The notes beneath the pieces are model-generated. The model was not told the origin of the DNA. It searched no databases and saw nothing but the letters and a program-made list of their open reading frames with translations. Position numbers and translations under genes: made by a program. From Colletotrichum lupini (lineage: Eukaryota > Ascomycota > Sordariomycetes > Glomerellales > Glomerellaceae), in contig NC_064681.1 in NCBI RefSeq assembly GCF_023278565.1, positions 3,968,001-4,032,000 on the forward strand: DNA of 64,000 nt. Direction: 5' to 3'. Of the stretch, positions 13,190 through 24,733 are shown in pieces; within the stretch, counting starts at the first letter, position 1, and each line of letters opens with the position of its first letter.

Positions 13190-13969
13190 TTAGGCCACGG
13201 GAATCTTGACCCCAGTCTCCTCCTCGAGCAATTTCAACAACTGGTCTTGTCTCTTCTCCTCCTTCGTGAAAGAGACTGGAGTATCTTCCTGTCCGGGAGG
13301 CTTGAAGTACTTTCCAGTAACATCTCCACCACCAGTTCCCTCCGCCAGCAAAACATAGCTTGCCACTCCATCCTCCGCCTTTTCAGGTGCGTTAGAACCT
13401 CCCATCTTGGTGGGAACCCAGCCAGGATCGACCGAGTTGCTCTTCACATCCGGCCACAGACGAGCGACGGCGTTGGCCAACGTCGTGACGTGCAGCTTCG
13501 AGTCGCAATACGCCTGATTCTCATTCCAGCCTTCCTCACCGCGCTCGCGCCACGTAGGATCAGTGAAGCTAGTGTCGCCGCTCTTGTGCAGGCCGGAAGA
13601 GATGTACACAATCCTCTTGGGCTTGTGTATCAAGGACGTGAGGATGTAGGGCGCAAAGACGTTGACTGCAGTCAAGCTTGGCAGTCCGAGATCGGTCTTG
13701 CGATACGGCCCGCGGTAGAGACCTGCATTGTGGATGACGACGTCGAATGTTCCCAGTTTGTTGGCGTCTTCGGCGAGTTTCTTGATCTCTGCAATCTTAG
13801 AGAGATCGCCGATGAGAACTGTCTCGGCGCCTGGCACGGCGGTCTTCGCATCTTCAGCTCGCTGCGCGTTGCGGGCGTGAATGACGACTTGATGGCCGTT
13901 TTTGAGGAGGGTGCGGGCGGCGACTGCACCTAGGCCGTCAGAAGAGCCCGTGATGAGAATTCGTGCCAT
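13190..13969 (-). CDS. Short-chain dehydrogenase/reductase (SDR)
   Basis: A 259-aa intron-free NAD(P)-dependent oxidoreductase with a Rossmann fold. Seen: the cofactor loop TGSSDGLG (residues 7-14), an R33 after beta-2 (HARN) favouring NADP(H), D55 (GDLS) contacting adenine, NAG (81-83), the catalytic serine region YISSG (122-126), and the active-site pair Y154-CDS-K158. The segment NSVDPGWVPTKMGG fits the PG motif after beta-6. Length is normal for a classical SDR. The substrate cannot be inferred; proteins of this type resemble retinol-dehydrogenase-like or WWOX-like fungal SDRs. It is a single gene without a functional neighbour. Confidence 0.9.
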   Translation of the reverse strand: MARILITGSSDGLGAVAARTLLKNGHQVVIHARNAQRAEDAKTAVPGAETVLIGDLSKIAEIKKLAEDANKLGTFDVVIHNAGLYRGPYRKTDLGLPSLTAVNVFAPYILTSLIHKPKRIVYISSGLHKSGDTSFTDPTWRERGEEGWNENQAYCDSKLHVTTLANAVARLWPDVKSNSVDPGWVPTKMGGSNAPEKAEDGVASYVLLAEGTGGGDVTGKYFKPPGQEDTPVSFTKEEKRQDQLLKLLEEETGVKIPVA

Positions 13970-15250
13970 TTTGCCGATGATTGATAGAATGATTCGTCTT
14001 TCGAGATGGCTATGGTTGATATGATCTTGAGTAGGACGCAGTTGTAAAGTCTCAGAAGGCGTTTGAGCAGCTGAGTAATAGGGAAGCGGACTGGAAGGTT
14101 AAATCCGCGTATCATCAATAATCGCGAGTCGCGAGCGGGGTCCGGGTTCGGGCGTAAACTGTGGGGTTAGGATTTCGAAGATGATCGAAGGATGTGAGAC
14201 TCGATCACGTCATCCCGTTATTGAAATAATTACCGAATTCACCAAAGATTCAAACAGATCTAAATTTTCCTGCTTAGTTAGAGTACTTTGGATTGACCTG
14301 AATCCTTGAAGAAAAGATTACCAAACGAATAATATGATCAATTCTTTCATTGAAGCTTGAGATATACGAGCTATTGGATTTTATCAGTACCAAAGTATAG
14401 CGACTCTCCCTTCTGTGTATATGAATTACTCTCATTGCTGAAATTCCTTTCCTGAATATGGAATAACGGAACTTTGCAAGTGTCGCAATTTTCGAGGAGC
14501 TTCAAAAATACTCTAGGCGTTAAGCAATCACTCCTCAACTTTCAGCTGCTGGGAGCAAATGATGCTTCCTATGAAAACGAAAAAACTATCCAACGCCCGG
14601 GTAAATGGCCAATACTCAGTAAGAGAACGTCTCTATGTTATGAAGTACCATGGACAACACTGGTTCAAGCAATACTAACCTTGGTCTTCGTAAGACTGTT
14701 CGATTATCACGAGCGCGCACCAGCTACTGCCTCAGGAAACGATCCTCCCCAGCACAGTATCTAGAGTCCGAGAATGCTGCTTGGAAAGAGATGAAAGGCA
14801 TTGCTGGCCTGACCACAAGCCCGAACGATGTGGACACTTCACGCTATGCAATCCTTTGTACTGCCCAGGCATTTCTGCCTGGGAATGAATGAATTCTTGG
14901 AGATTCTCAAAAGGAAAGGTGCATATCATACGTTAGTAATATTCAAGTAGCTCATAGCGCGTACTTGTGGCCAGTCATAATGAGCACATGAAAGGCAAAT
15001 ATATCTGAAGTATTTGGGCACTGACACTCGGTCAATTCCTTTCGCTGTCTCGCGCTCCTGCATATATGCTTCCGGCATATCCTCTCACCCATGATATCCT
15101 TGGTCAAAAGTTTTAGATCCATTACGGTAGAAAGCTATCAGTATGTTCAAGGGCATTACGATGTTCAGCACATCATCTTGTAGAAGATCGGGCTTGGCGT
15201 TTAATCTTAGTTTGTTCCTGGATGTTACTGCGAGTATGATAGAGCACGAC
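13970..15250. other. Intergenic, no gene supported
   Basis: Upstream of the SDR gene up to the Copia element. Moderately AT-rich around 14200-14460 but not RIP-like. Short overlapping frames only. The last five bases (15246-15250, ACGAC) are the left target-site duplication of the retrotransposon. Confidence 0.5.
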
Positions 15251-15452
15251 TGTCGGATTGGAAGTCCAATTCGACCGCAGCGTACGGCCGACTGCGCAGG
15301 GGCCAATTGGGGGCCCTATTTACGATTATTATAACTAGCCTAACCTACGGTTAGAACCTCCTTTTTATACCTACGCAAATATTTATATAGTTTAATTAAT
15401 CTCTTCGTTAACTACGGTTCGAACTAACTACCCTATAATAGGGATACTAATA
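15251..15452 (+). repeat. 5' LTR of the Copia element
   Basis: 202 bp, starting TGTCGG and ending ACTAATA. The expected terminal CA has become TA. Aligned to the 3' LTR without gaps, every difference I found is a C/T or G/A transition. This copy keeps more of the GC-rich left part (GGGGCCAATTGGGGGCCC) than the 3' copy does. Confidence 0.92.
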
Positions 15453-18400
15453 CTAATTAATAATTAAATTCTACTATCGTAGATCGGTAAGGTATCTCGT
15501 TATATAAAAAAGACGACCTCTTAATACCGTACGGGATAGGAGATTCGTACTAATTAACCTTACGGAAGTAAATAAAAAAAGAGGTAATTCTCGAATACTA
15601 TATAGAATCGAGTAATTATAGCCCTTTACTACTTACGAGAGGTCGACGTCTACTACGTTAAAATATATTAATTAATAAAACTACTTAAGTAACTAGCCTT
15701 TTACTATTACCCCAAGTAGCTTTTTTATTAAACGACTTTTCTATAGCCGGCCCGTAATTAGAAATTAACTAGTTAAATTAGTAAAAAAAAATACTTACGT
15801 AACGACTACCTACTTAATTAATTAGTATAATAAACGAGCTTAATAATATAGTATAAAAGAGTACTATATAATTAAAAAAGGGGATCTCTAAATATAAATA
15901 TTCTTACTTAGTAATAAAAGTAACCCTATAAGAGTTATTAAGCTAAGAGATCTACGGTATATAAAAAAGTCTATTATTATAAAGATCATATAGGTACGAC
16001 CTTAAGCCCGCGATCTAAACGACCTCTTTATAGCTCCCTTAACTACCCCTCGGGTATTACTTAGGAATAAAGTATAGGGGACGGTTTAATAAGGGAGGAG
16101 GGGATTTAGAGGTCTTAATAGTATCGAGTTAAGAGTATTATAGATCTTAGAGATTAATTTAAGAAAAAGGCGGCTACCCTAAAGTAGTCCTGCGACCTCT
16201 TATTAAAATTATCATTAACTTAAGAAAAGGCTAAAAAAACAAGGATTTAAAAAGAAAAAAAAAAGAATCCTCTAAAGGGCTACTAAAGGGCTTTTTTTTA
16301 TACTAGCTCCTAGTACGAGATTATTAATTTCGAAAAATTAACTAAGTAATAAAAGGGATCGCCGGTAAGTAATAATTACCTAACTATAATTAAGCTATAA
16401 AAAAAACTACCTAAAAAATATAAAATAGAGTACTAAGAGGCCGTAAAAAATAAGATCTTTAAAATATCTAACCTTACCGCGTATAAATAATAAGTAGGCA
16501 TTTTTAGTAAGTCCTTAAAATCTACGATCTTACGAAAAAAAGGGCTTAACTTCGTTAACTATACTTAACGGCCTATATAGTTCTTAATAGCCTATATAGC
16601 TCCTTTACGAGCCGCCCGGCGTCTACTTTTAACTATTTTTATAAAATACTACCCTAGAAGAGGTAGGTTAAGGAAGGATGCTATTTAAAGATTATAAAGA
16701 GCACGAGGCTTAGGAGGCTAGAAGTATACGGGATAGCGGAAATTAATAACTAATAAAGATCCTAAGACTAATTACTATATCTTTTTATAATAATATAAAC
16801 GTCTACCGCTACTATTATTAAAAAGAACTACTAAAACCTACCTTTTTATATTAAATAAAAAAGAAGATCTTAGTAAGTACGATAGCTAGCGATTTAGAAG
16901 GGTAGTAATAATTATTAGAAATAATAAAAACGAGAATAGTAGCGAGATAGTAAGAGGAAGCGGGAATTTCTTAGACCTTAATAAATTTATTAAGTAGCGA
17001 AAATATAGATTTACTACGACTAGCGCGCGGATTAGATATATCCTTATTAAAATTAAATATATTAACGACTATTAATACGGGTATAAACTAGAGTACGACC
17101 CTTAGCGAGTTAGAGTAAAAAAGAAGAAGACGAAACCCGATCCTAGATAGAATCCTAATCCTTTATAAGTAGGTAAATATTAACCCGGACTATTAGGGGA
17201 CGTAGATATATAGAATTATAAATTAGCCTAATAGTAAATAAATTAACGTAGTATTAATCTATTTAACTAAGGTTTATAAGAAAAAGGGGCTATAAGGGTA
17301 ACCCCTATTTTATAAAATCGTAAACGACCTTAGTTACTAACTAAATAAATAGTTCGCAAGCGCAAGCTTAGGAATTATAAAAGTAGTTAATAGATTCTTT
17401 TATAGGCAAGGGGTATTACTAGCGCAATTATAATTATAAGAGCTATATAAAATATTAGTAACGATAATTATAAAGGAGGAATTCGTACTATAGAACTAGG
17501 TATAGGTTAATAGAGCGTATAATCGCTTTAACGAATTTAAAAAAAAGATAAACGACCTAAATTTCCTTTTTATAATTACTAACGGAAATTTATTGTTATA
17601 AAAGGATATACCGGGGTAAAATATAGTATTAAAAGTACGATAATTAATAATTCTACTTATTTTAATTTATAACTCGTTACCGCTACTAACGCGAAATTCG
17701 GCGCCGATCGGTTAATAAGAAAAGAGGTAAACGACCCGAAGTTATTAATAGTACGTAGCGACGTAAGGATTATATATAAATACTAAAAATCTAATAATAA
17801 ATACGAAGTAATTTATAAACCTTAAAAAGATCTTTTTAAAAGAGAAATTATATTCTAGGGGGGAGTATACGGTCTTATAAGAAACCCTAACGATATTTTA
17901 CGATTATTATAAAAAAGTTAGAATTAGGGAATACTAATACTATTTAGTAATTAATATCGTACTCGTAAGTAAAGCCTCTAATTATTATTACGAAGCGGTA
18001 CGTAATCTCGATCGAAACGACTTTTTTAATATAATTAACGTAATCCGAAGCTGCTTCGAGACCTACGATAAGAACTTAAAGCTCTTATTTAAGCTACGAG
18101 CGATTTTTTTTATATTTATAGCTAGGATAATAGAGGGTAAATCGCGAGTAGAGATCTTTAAAAAGCTTATTAATCGAATTAATAAGCTAGCGAAAACCTA
18201 GCTAAATAAAAGGATAAATAAGCGAAAAGTCGGATATTTTTATATTATAGTCTAGCGTATATTAAAAATAAAAATAACCCTATACTAAGTACCTAAAGAC
18301 TACGAGACGCTCTACTCGAAGCTAAGATCTAGCTTTAATATTAAGGTAAAAATGCCGTACTAAACTTACCTCTAAGTATATAACGGCCCTTACTAATAAT

Positions 18401-19405
18401 ATTAAGTCGATCGAACGTATAATAAAAAAAGAAAAGAGGCTAAATATAATAATCGCTAATAAGGAGGCCTAGATTTATTAAATAAGTAGAGATTTAACTT
18501 ACGGGTAAGGTAATAAAAGAAGTAATACTATATTTATAAAAAGGATAAATATTAGTTAAGTAACTATTCTAAAGAAGAGCGTACTAAATCGTACGAATAG
18601 TATAAAAAGTCGAGGGTAATAGATAGTAAAACTAGCCCTCGTTAGTTTAACTAATTCTTTATTATATATAAGGGCAGATCTGGGGGCACGGAACTTAGCG
18701 ATAGTAGTTAAAATAGCGGCTTAAAGTATATACCCCCTATAAGAGATTTAAAAAATAAGGAAGATCTTACTCCCTATATTAACGAATTAGATTATAATAA
18801 AATCGACGATATTAACTACTCTTTTTTCGCCCCGTTAGCTTCTAGAGGATATATAAGGCTAAACGAATAGAGGGTAGTAAAAGCTCTTAATAAGTAGGTT
18901 TTTATTTATAGATAGTAAGGGAAGGTCCTTTAAATAATAGATATAGAGGCAGTTAAAAGGGTAAATTTAATAGGGCTAAAGCCTATTCTCTTAATAATTA
19001 AGGAGAAGACGCTATTTTTTTTAATATTTAAAAAAAAGGAACATAGTACTAAGTAAATCTAGGGGTAGCTAGAGGGGTCCTTTTTATACTACTTAGATCC
19101 CTCGAATACTAAGCTTATATAAGTATTTTATACGAGCAAAAGGTACGGCCTAGACGACTTTTATAAGATTATTTTAGATACTAGAGTATTATAATAGTTA
19201 ACTAAAAGAAAAGGGCAATTCTAAGCGTTATAAAAAATTGCGCTAATAACGCTTAATACGTCGACGGTAGGTATTATGAGGATTAGTTTTAGCCTAAGTA
19301 AAGAAATCGTTACCCTAGGTATAATAGAAGTAGAGACGTATTTCGAAACGATAACTTTTTATATTTTACCCGTTAATACCCTATTTCTCTTATATCTAAA
19401 AAATA

Positions 19406-19919
19406 TGTTACGAAGGTAACTTTGTTTACCTTATTATTCGCCTTATTATCAATATTACGTAAGCAAACTACATACCATATTAATCTACGACTTCTGTAGA
19501 TTATTATAGGTATTGATTATGTAAGCAACACTGCTTATATAAGCTTACGTGAGCAATGGAAAGTACTGGAAGGTAACTGAATAATCTGGAATTTACTCGA
19601 GGCGGAATTACGTACTACGATTACGCATTCACTTACGTATACGCTTATTAATTATATCATAATTAATAAGCAATGGAATATTCTAGTAGGAGGTTTTTAT
19701 GCCTATACATAGGCGTGTATTTGCCTACCTAGACCTTTCGTTAAGCAAGCAACTTCTTATATAGTAATTCAACTATATTACTCTCTTTACTACAAAAACC
19801 TCTTTTATATACGCTTATATCCCCTATATTCATATATTCTTGCTTCTATATGAATATTCACTTTTTATATTCTTTATAAGAATATCCCGCATTACCTCGT
19901 TAAAGCTATACGTGCTAGA
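19406..19919. mobile_element. 514-bp solo-LTR-like insertion, copy A, nested in the Copia element
   Basis: Starts TGTTACGAAGGTAAC and ends ACGTGCTAGA, flanked on both sides by AAATA (a 5-bp duplication). A second copy of exactly the same length lies at 55728-56241, and the two differ by only a handful of transitions. There are no terminal inverted repeats and no coding frame. A 5-bp duplication with a TG start fits a solo LTR of another LTR-retrotransposon family, although the right end is not the usual CA. It is less AT-mutated than the host element, so it arrived later. Confidence 0.8.
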
Positions 19920-22900
19920 AAATATAAATCGACTAGGCATTATATTCGATAATATAAAGAATAGAATCTTTAATAATAAGCACTTTAAAATAGTTAAATA
20001 ACGATAGGGGTATGCGTTTATAAAACTTACTAATAATACGAAGTTAATTAATTACCTAACAGAAAGTGAGCTTAGAAGACTATATTAGAGATTCGGGTAC
20101 CCGTTAGTTACGAGGCTATATAACCTCTTAAAGTAATTAGGTAATAATAATATCGAAATAGGGGCGCTAAAGTAGTTAACGAAAATATACTACTAATACT
20201 AAATAAATGCGCAGAGCCTACGTAGATTTAAATTTAAATTACGTAATGAGCTTAACTTTAACTAGGAAATTGTCGTTAATATCTTTTACGTAAATAGTCG
20301 GCTAGTACTATATATAATCGACGTAGTTATATCCTTCTAAGTAGGGTAATTCCTCTGGGATTTATAAATAAAAATAGTATAGGTAGCTTTATAAAAAAGC
20401 TAGATTAATATATACTAGGGACCGCTAGACGGTATTAGAACTAACGCTAGTACTAGCTTTAAGTTAGTAGAATTTAAGGATAATATAACGGCTTATAGTA
20501 TATAGTTAAAAGTCGTACTTATTAAAGCGTATTATAGTATTAGAAAGGTAAAGAGGGTATATTAGTAGTTAAAAAGGGCGTTTAGAATTATTAAAAAGGA
20601 AAATCCGGATTTTACTAACGACGAATACCTCTAGATAGTACTTAAATACTATAACGATACTATGGGGCCTAACGGACTTATACTAACGCTATTAGTATTT
20701 AGAGTATATTTAAAAACGACTTTAGTCTTACTACCGTTACTAAGTATAAGTTAACGAGCCCGAGTAGTTAAAAAAATAATATAAGTACTACGCAAAGTGA
20801 GTATAAAAAGGTAAATTAATAAGGTAATTACTATGCGTAATAGGCCCGATATAGGGGATAATTTAGATATATTACTAAATTCGGATATACGAGTATAGTA
20901 CGAAATTACTTAATAATAGGCTAGGCTATATAAGTTAATTTTTGTTAATAAGCGCTCTTATATAGTTACGAGAGATTATAACTAGCTACTTAAAGTATTA
21001 ATTACGGTAGTTAGACCGTATTATATAGATCTTAACGAGGTAATTTCTAACTTATAAAAAGAAGAAGAGCCAGGGGAAACTATATAACCCGCGGTAGAGG
21101 TATAGGAAATTATTTTTAACGAAATCGTCGTAGTAATACTAATAGACGATAAGAAAGAGGAAATTGCTAAAAGGGTACTAATATTACTAGCGAGACGTTA
21201 TAAAAGATTACGATAGTAAGCCCTAACGCGGTAATTTATTATTAGTAACGAGGTAATTAATACCTTTTATATAGTAAAAAAGAAAGCTAATTTCGAGCTA
21301 GTAGTTAAACTACGTAAAGAAGGCGTAATTATAACTATTAGAAAGCCGTATAAGGGATTAGATCTTATCAAAGTAAACACTCTTCGTAATCGAGGGGTCT
21401 ATCGATTTATCCTATACGACTTAAAAAAATATATAAACCTCTACATATTTAAATTACAAATAGTTCGTAAAATTAAAAAGAAAGGAATACCCTAGCCGTA
21501 CGAGAAGTTTAGATACGTAATTTAGGGGTACGGTAACGTTAAAAAGGCGACGTTATTTATATAATCGCTTACTATATAGCGCTATAGCTAACGATTAATA
21601 ATAGTATTAATAATATCGCTGCGGAAGAAGGGATATAAAATTTAGAGCTATAATATTACCTAGGCCTATACCCAATCGGCTATAGGGCTTATAAAGAAAA
21701 TCCTAGCCTATCTACTAAAAAAAATGGCTAGTAAGTACCTAGAAAGTACGATTATTAAAGTGCTTAAGCTACTATATAAGCTTATAAAATCGGGCACTTA
21801 TTAATAAGCTACTTACTACGATTTTTATATTAATTAATTATTAATAGTTACCTCTACGTACGACCCGTACTTATTAGTTACGGAATATAAAAGTAACTAA
21901 TTTAGGATCGTCGGAATATAAACCGACGATATATTAAGCCTATCTAATATTAATTTTATAAAGAAGGAGGATAAGGAGCTTTAAAAAGTAGGCTTCGTAG
22001 CGAAGTTAAAAGAGGTCCTTATAATAAATACCCCCTTAGTATTTAATAACGGGATTTTTATAATTAAAAAGGAAATTGTTATTTTTTAATAAAAGGGGTA
22101 GGGCGAGGAGATTAACCTCGTTAATTTAAATATAATTAATATTAAAAAGCGGTATAAGGCTAAGCTTGCGCAAGGGGTATATATTATAAATATTTATTAG
22201 CCTAAGGTAATTTTTAATTATACTAAGGGAGCGCAAGCTATAGATCTAACTAAACGAGACGTTAAGGTACTTAATAAGCGGCTTAAGTAGTAATAAACGA
22301 ATCTTAATCGAGGTCTTATTTACTACTTAATTAACCTTGCGACTAATAAGCTCTATGTCTTCGTTAATAAGTTATTTATAAATAATAACGACCTTATTTT
22401 ATAATTAAGGTATATTATTATCCTAGCTAACGAGAGTACAGGCGAGAGCGAATTTACTATATATAGTAATATAATCTATTACTCGTTAACTAAAAATAAG
22501 CGGGTAACGAGAAGTATATTAGTATTAGAGGTTTATAATATAATTAACGGCGTTAACTTCTTTTATACGATTTTAATAATACTAAGGAAGATTACCGATC
22601 GAATTAGCTTTTTACCTATTCTAATAGTTATTCATACCGATTTTTACTTACTATACGAATACCTTATTAAATTAAGAACGACGAAGAAAAAGAGGCTTAT
22701 AATCGATATTATAGCCCTTAGGTAATTATATAAAAGGCGCGAGATACTTAAGATCTATTAAATTAATAATAAAGATAACCTCGTAGACGCTTTTATAAAA
22801 GTAGTACTAAATAAGGGATTAGAGTAATTCGTAAGTAGTAGAAAAGTTATTATACGAATAGAGGGATAGGTTATATAAAAAGAGTAAAGAAAAGGGGAAA

Positions 22901-22985
22901 AAGGAGACGACTTAATAAACGGGCCCGAGGTCGAATTATACCTCTAACTATAGCGGCTAAATCGATAAAAAAAAGAGAAAGTTAG

Positions 22986-23187
22986 TATTAAATTAGAAAT
23001 TTAATTTAACCGCGGCGTACGGCTAACTATATAGGGGCTAATTAGGGGCCTTATTTACGATTATCGTAGCTAGCCTAACCTACGGTTAGAACCTCCTTTT
23101 TATACCTACGTAGATATTCATATAGTTTAATTAATCTCTTCGTTAACTACGGTTCGAACTAACTACCCTGTAATAGGGATACTAACA
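22986..23187 (+). repeat. 3' LTR of the Copia element
   Basis: 202 bp, starting TATTAA (from TGTCGG by transitions) and ending ACTAACA, followed directly by the target duplication ACGAC at 23188-23192. Its left third is more heavily transition-mutated than in the 5' LTR. Confidence 0.92.
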
Positions 23188-23192
23188 ACGAC

Positions 23193-23959
23193 ATACTTAT
23201 ATGTGTTTGTTGGCCTCTGAGGTATTTTTCTCGCGAATCCTGGCATTTGTAGTCTAGAGCATAATCATCTGTTACAGTCTTTAAATGACAGAGTGAGCGC
23301 AAATATAAACTACTGTTCCCATTTGACCGAATAATGTCGGCGTGGCTGTGTTAAAGTTCAAAGGTTTTCTAGACCAGCAACACCACCACTGGAGGTTTGT
23401 ACTTCTTGTACGTTGATGAGCTTCATGCCGTGCAATTCCCAGCGTCGTACTGTCTTCAATGCCTGTGCTGATCGCACGAAGATTCGGCTTCGCGACACCA
23501 AGTCGAAAATCCGGGATTTTGCTTCGATTAGTGATTTCTTCCAGAGGAGCGATACTCACATGATGTAAGAATGTTCAGATATACCTATGGGAGTGCTTAA
23601 TGTTGAGCTTTATTCTTTAAGTTCTATGGACCTAAAAAATACATGACTATTCACTGCCACTCTTTCTTTCCTGCGAAGCGCGCTCAGTAAGAGGACCGCA
23701 ATAGCAAAAATACTACCCTCCAATCACCGCCGATGGCGAATACCACGACTTGCAAGTTGCAGGTACATGCTAGCACATTTTACTCTTACAAGGCCGGTCA
23801 GCGATATGAAGAATCTTTTCATCGTCATATGAATTCGTATCTGGCGCCGCAGGGTCGTCTGTCTTTGTACAAGTGCCCCACCACCACTCTTCACCGAAAT
23901 GCGCTGCGGCCTGATCGCGACGAAGAGTCGCGTTGCCTTGCGATGCCTTCCATCTATAA
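23193..23959. other. Spacer between Copia element and hAT-like element
   Basis: Ordinary base composition. A 92-codon minus-strand frame (23281-23559) and others show no family motif. Nothing else seen. Confidence 0.45.
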
Positions 23960-23967
23960 ATGAATTT

Positions 23968-24725
23968 GGGCGAGGATATCCTGCCAGCAGCTCCCGCTAT
24001 TCTGCCACCAAGTGTGGCTGCGGCAGCCCCTACCTCCGGGCTCGGAGCCCAGCTGCCCATACCCACCCACCTACCCACCTACCCACCTACCCACCTACCT
24101 ACCTACCTACCACACTTACCTCCAACTACCACTTCGTCGACCTCGCCGTCGACCTCGCCGTCGCTGCCGCTACCGCTACCGCTACCGTCAATTAAAGCTA
24201 TTCCTAACGTCAATATGCCACAAAAAGAGAATAATCGCGAAGTTAACAATCCCTTCGTCTACCAATACGACTACCCACTTTACGGCCAGCGCTTCTCTAC
24301 CCTACCCGAGGCCAGAGCAGCACTTAACGAGGCTACCCACGAGCCAGCGGTCGCGATCGAAAGCAGCAACGCCTCGCAGAGTTAACCCACCCGAATAAAC
24401 GTCGCAAATCCTCAACCTCGTTACAGACTACCGCTGGCAGATCGCTGCCAGCCTTTCGAGCGAGTCAATTGGGCAGCTGGGTAGCTGCCCAGCTGGGCAA
24501 TTAGGCCAATTCGACGGAATCGTCGACTTGGGCTAACGCGTCGATTGCCGTACTTTTTACCAAAATAATTCAAGTCAATTGCCGGCCTCTGATTGGCTCA
24601 ATCCATTCGAATGCTGACTACGCAGAGCCCAGCTTACGTGTGTGCCCGAGACCGGCGGTCGTGTGGCGGCCGCAGCCACACTTGGTGGCAGAATAGCGGG
24701 AGCTGCTGGCAGGATATCCTCGCCC
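23968..24725. mobile_element. hAT-like deletion derivative (MITE-sized) with 57-bp TIRs
   Basis: The element starts GGGCGAGGATATCCTGCCAG and ends with the exact reverse complement; the inverted match is perfect for 57 bp (23968-24024 against 24669-24725). Both ends are flanked by ATGAATTT (23960-23967 and 24726-24733). This 8-bp duplication is typical of hAT transposons. The 758-bp interior has a tandem CCCACCTA tract and a short open stretch around 24214-24384 (starting MPQKENNREVNNPFV). That stretch may be the N-terminus of a former transposase, so the element is probably an internally deleted, non-autonomous copy. Unlike the other elements here, it is not RIP-mutated. Confidence 0.85.
24062..24112 (+). 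repeat. CCCACCTA / CCTA tandem repeat
   Basis: About six units of CCCACCTA running into a CCTA tetranucleotide tract, inside the hAT-like element just past its left inverted repeat. Confidence 0.85.
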
Positions 24726-24733
24726 ATGAATTT

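Larger units (their letters stand above)
15251..23187 (+). mobile_element. RIP-degraded Ty1/Copia LTR retrotransposon with intact borders
   Basis: The block is bounded by two 202-bp direct repeats (15251-15452 and 22986-23187) and flanked by the same five bases, ACGAC (15246-15250 and 23188-23192), which proves retroviral-type integration. The interior is very AT-rich and full of stops. On the plus strand, decayed Copia polymerase motifs can still be followed. The reverse transcriptase gives G-I-stop-TDDIL (about 21906-21935). Next comes a stretch like KEVLIINTPLVFNNG (about 22010-22070). An RNase H-like stretch with a KNKRVTRSILVLEVYN-type ending lies at about 22320-22560. No coding capacity remains. 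Total 7937 bp, of which 519 bp (514-bp insert plus 5-bp duplication) is a later nested insertion at 19406-19919. The mutation pattern (G to A and C to T) is what RIP leaves. Confidence 0.9.

Noticed and set aside
24062..24112. Telomere-like or CRISPR-like array
   Set aside because: CCCACCTA is not the fungal telomere unit (TTAGGG), the tract is short and internal to a transposon, and there are no spacers.
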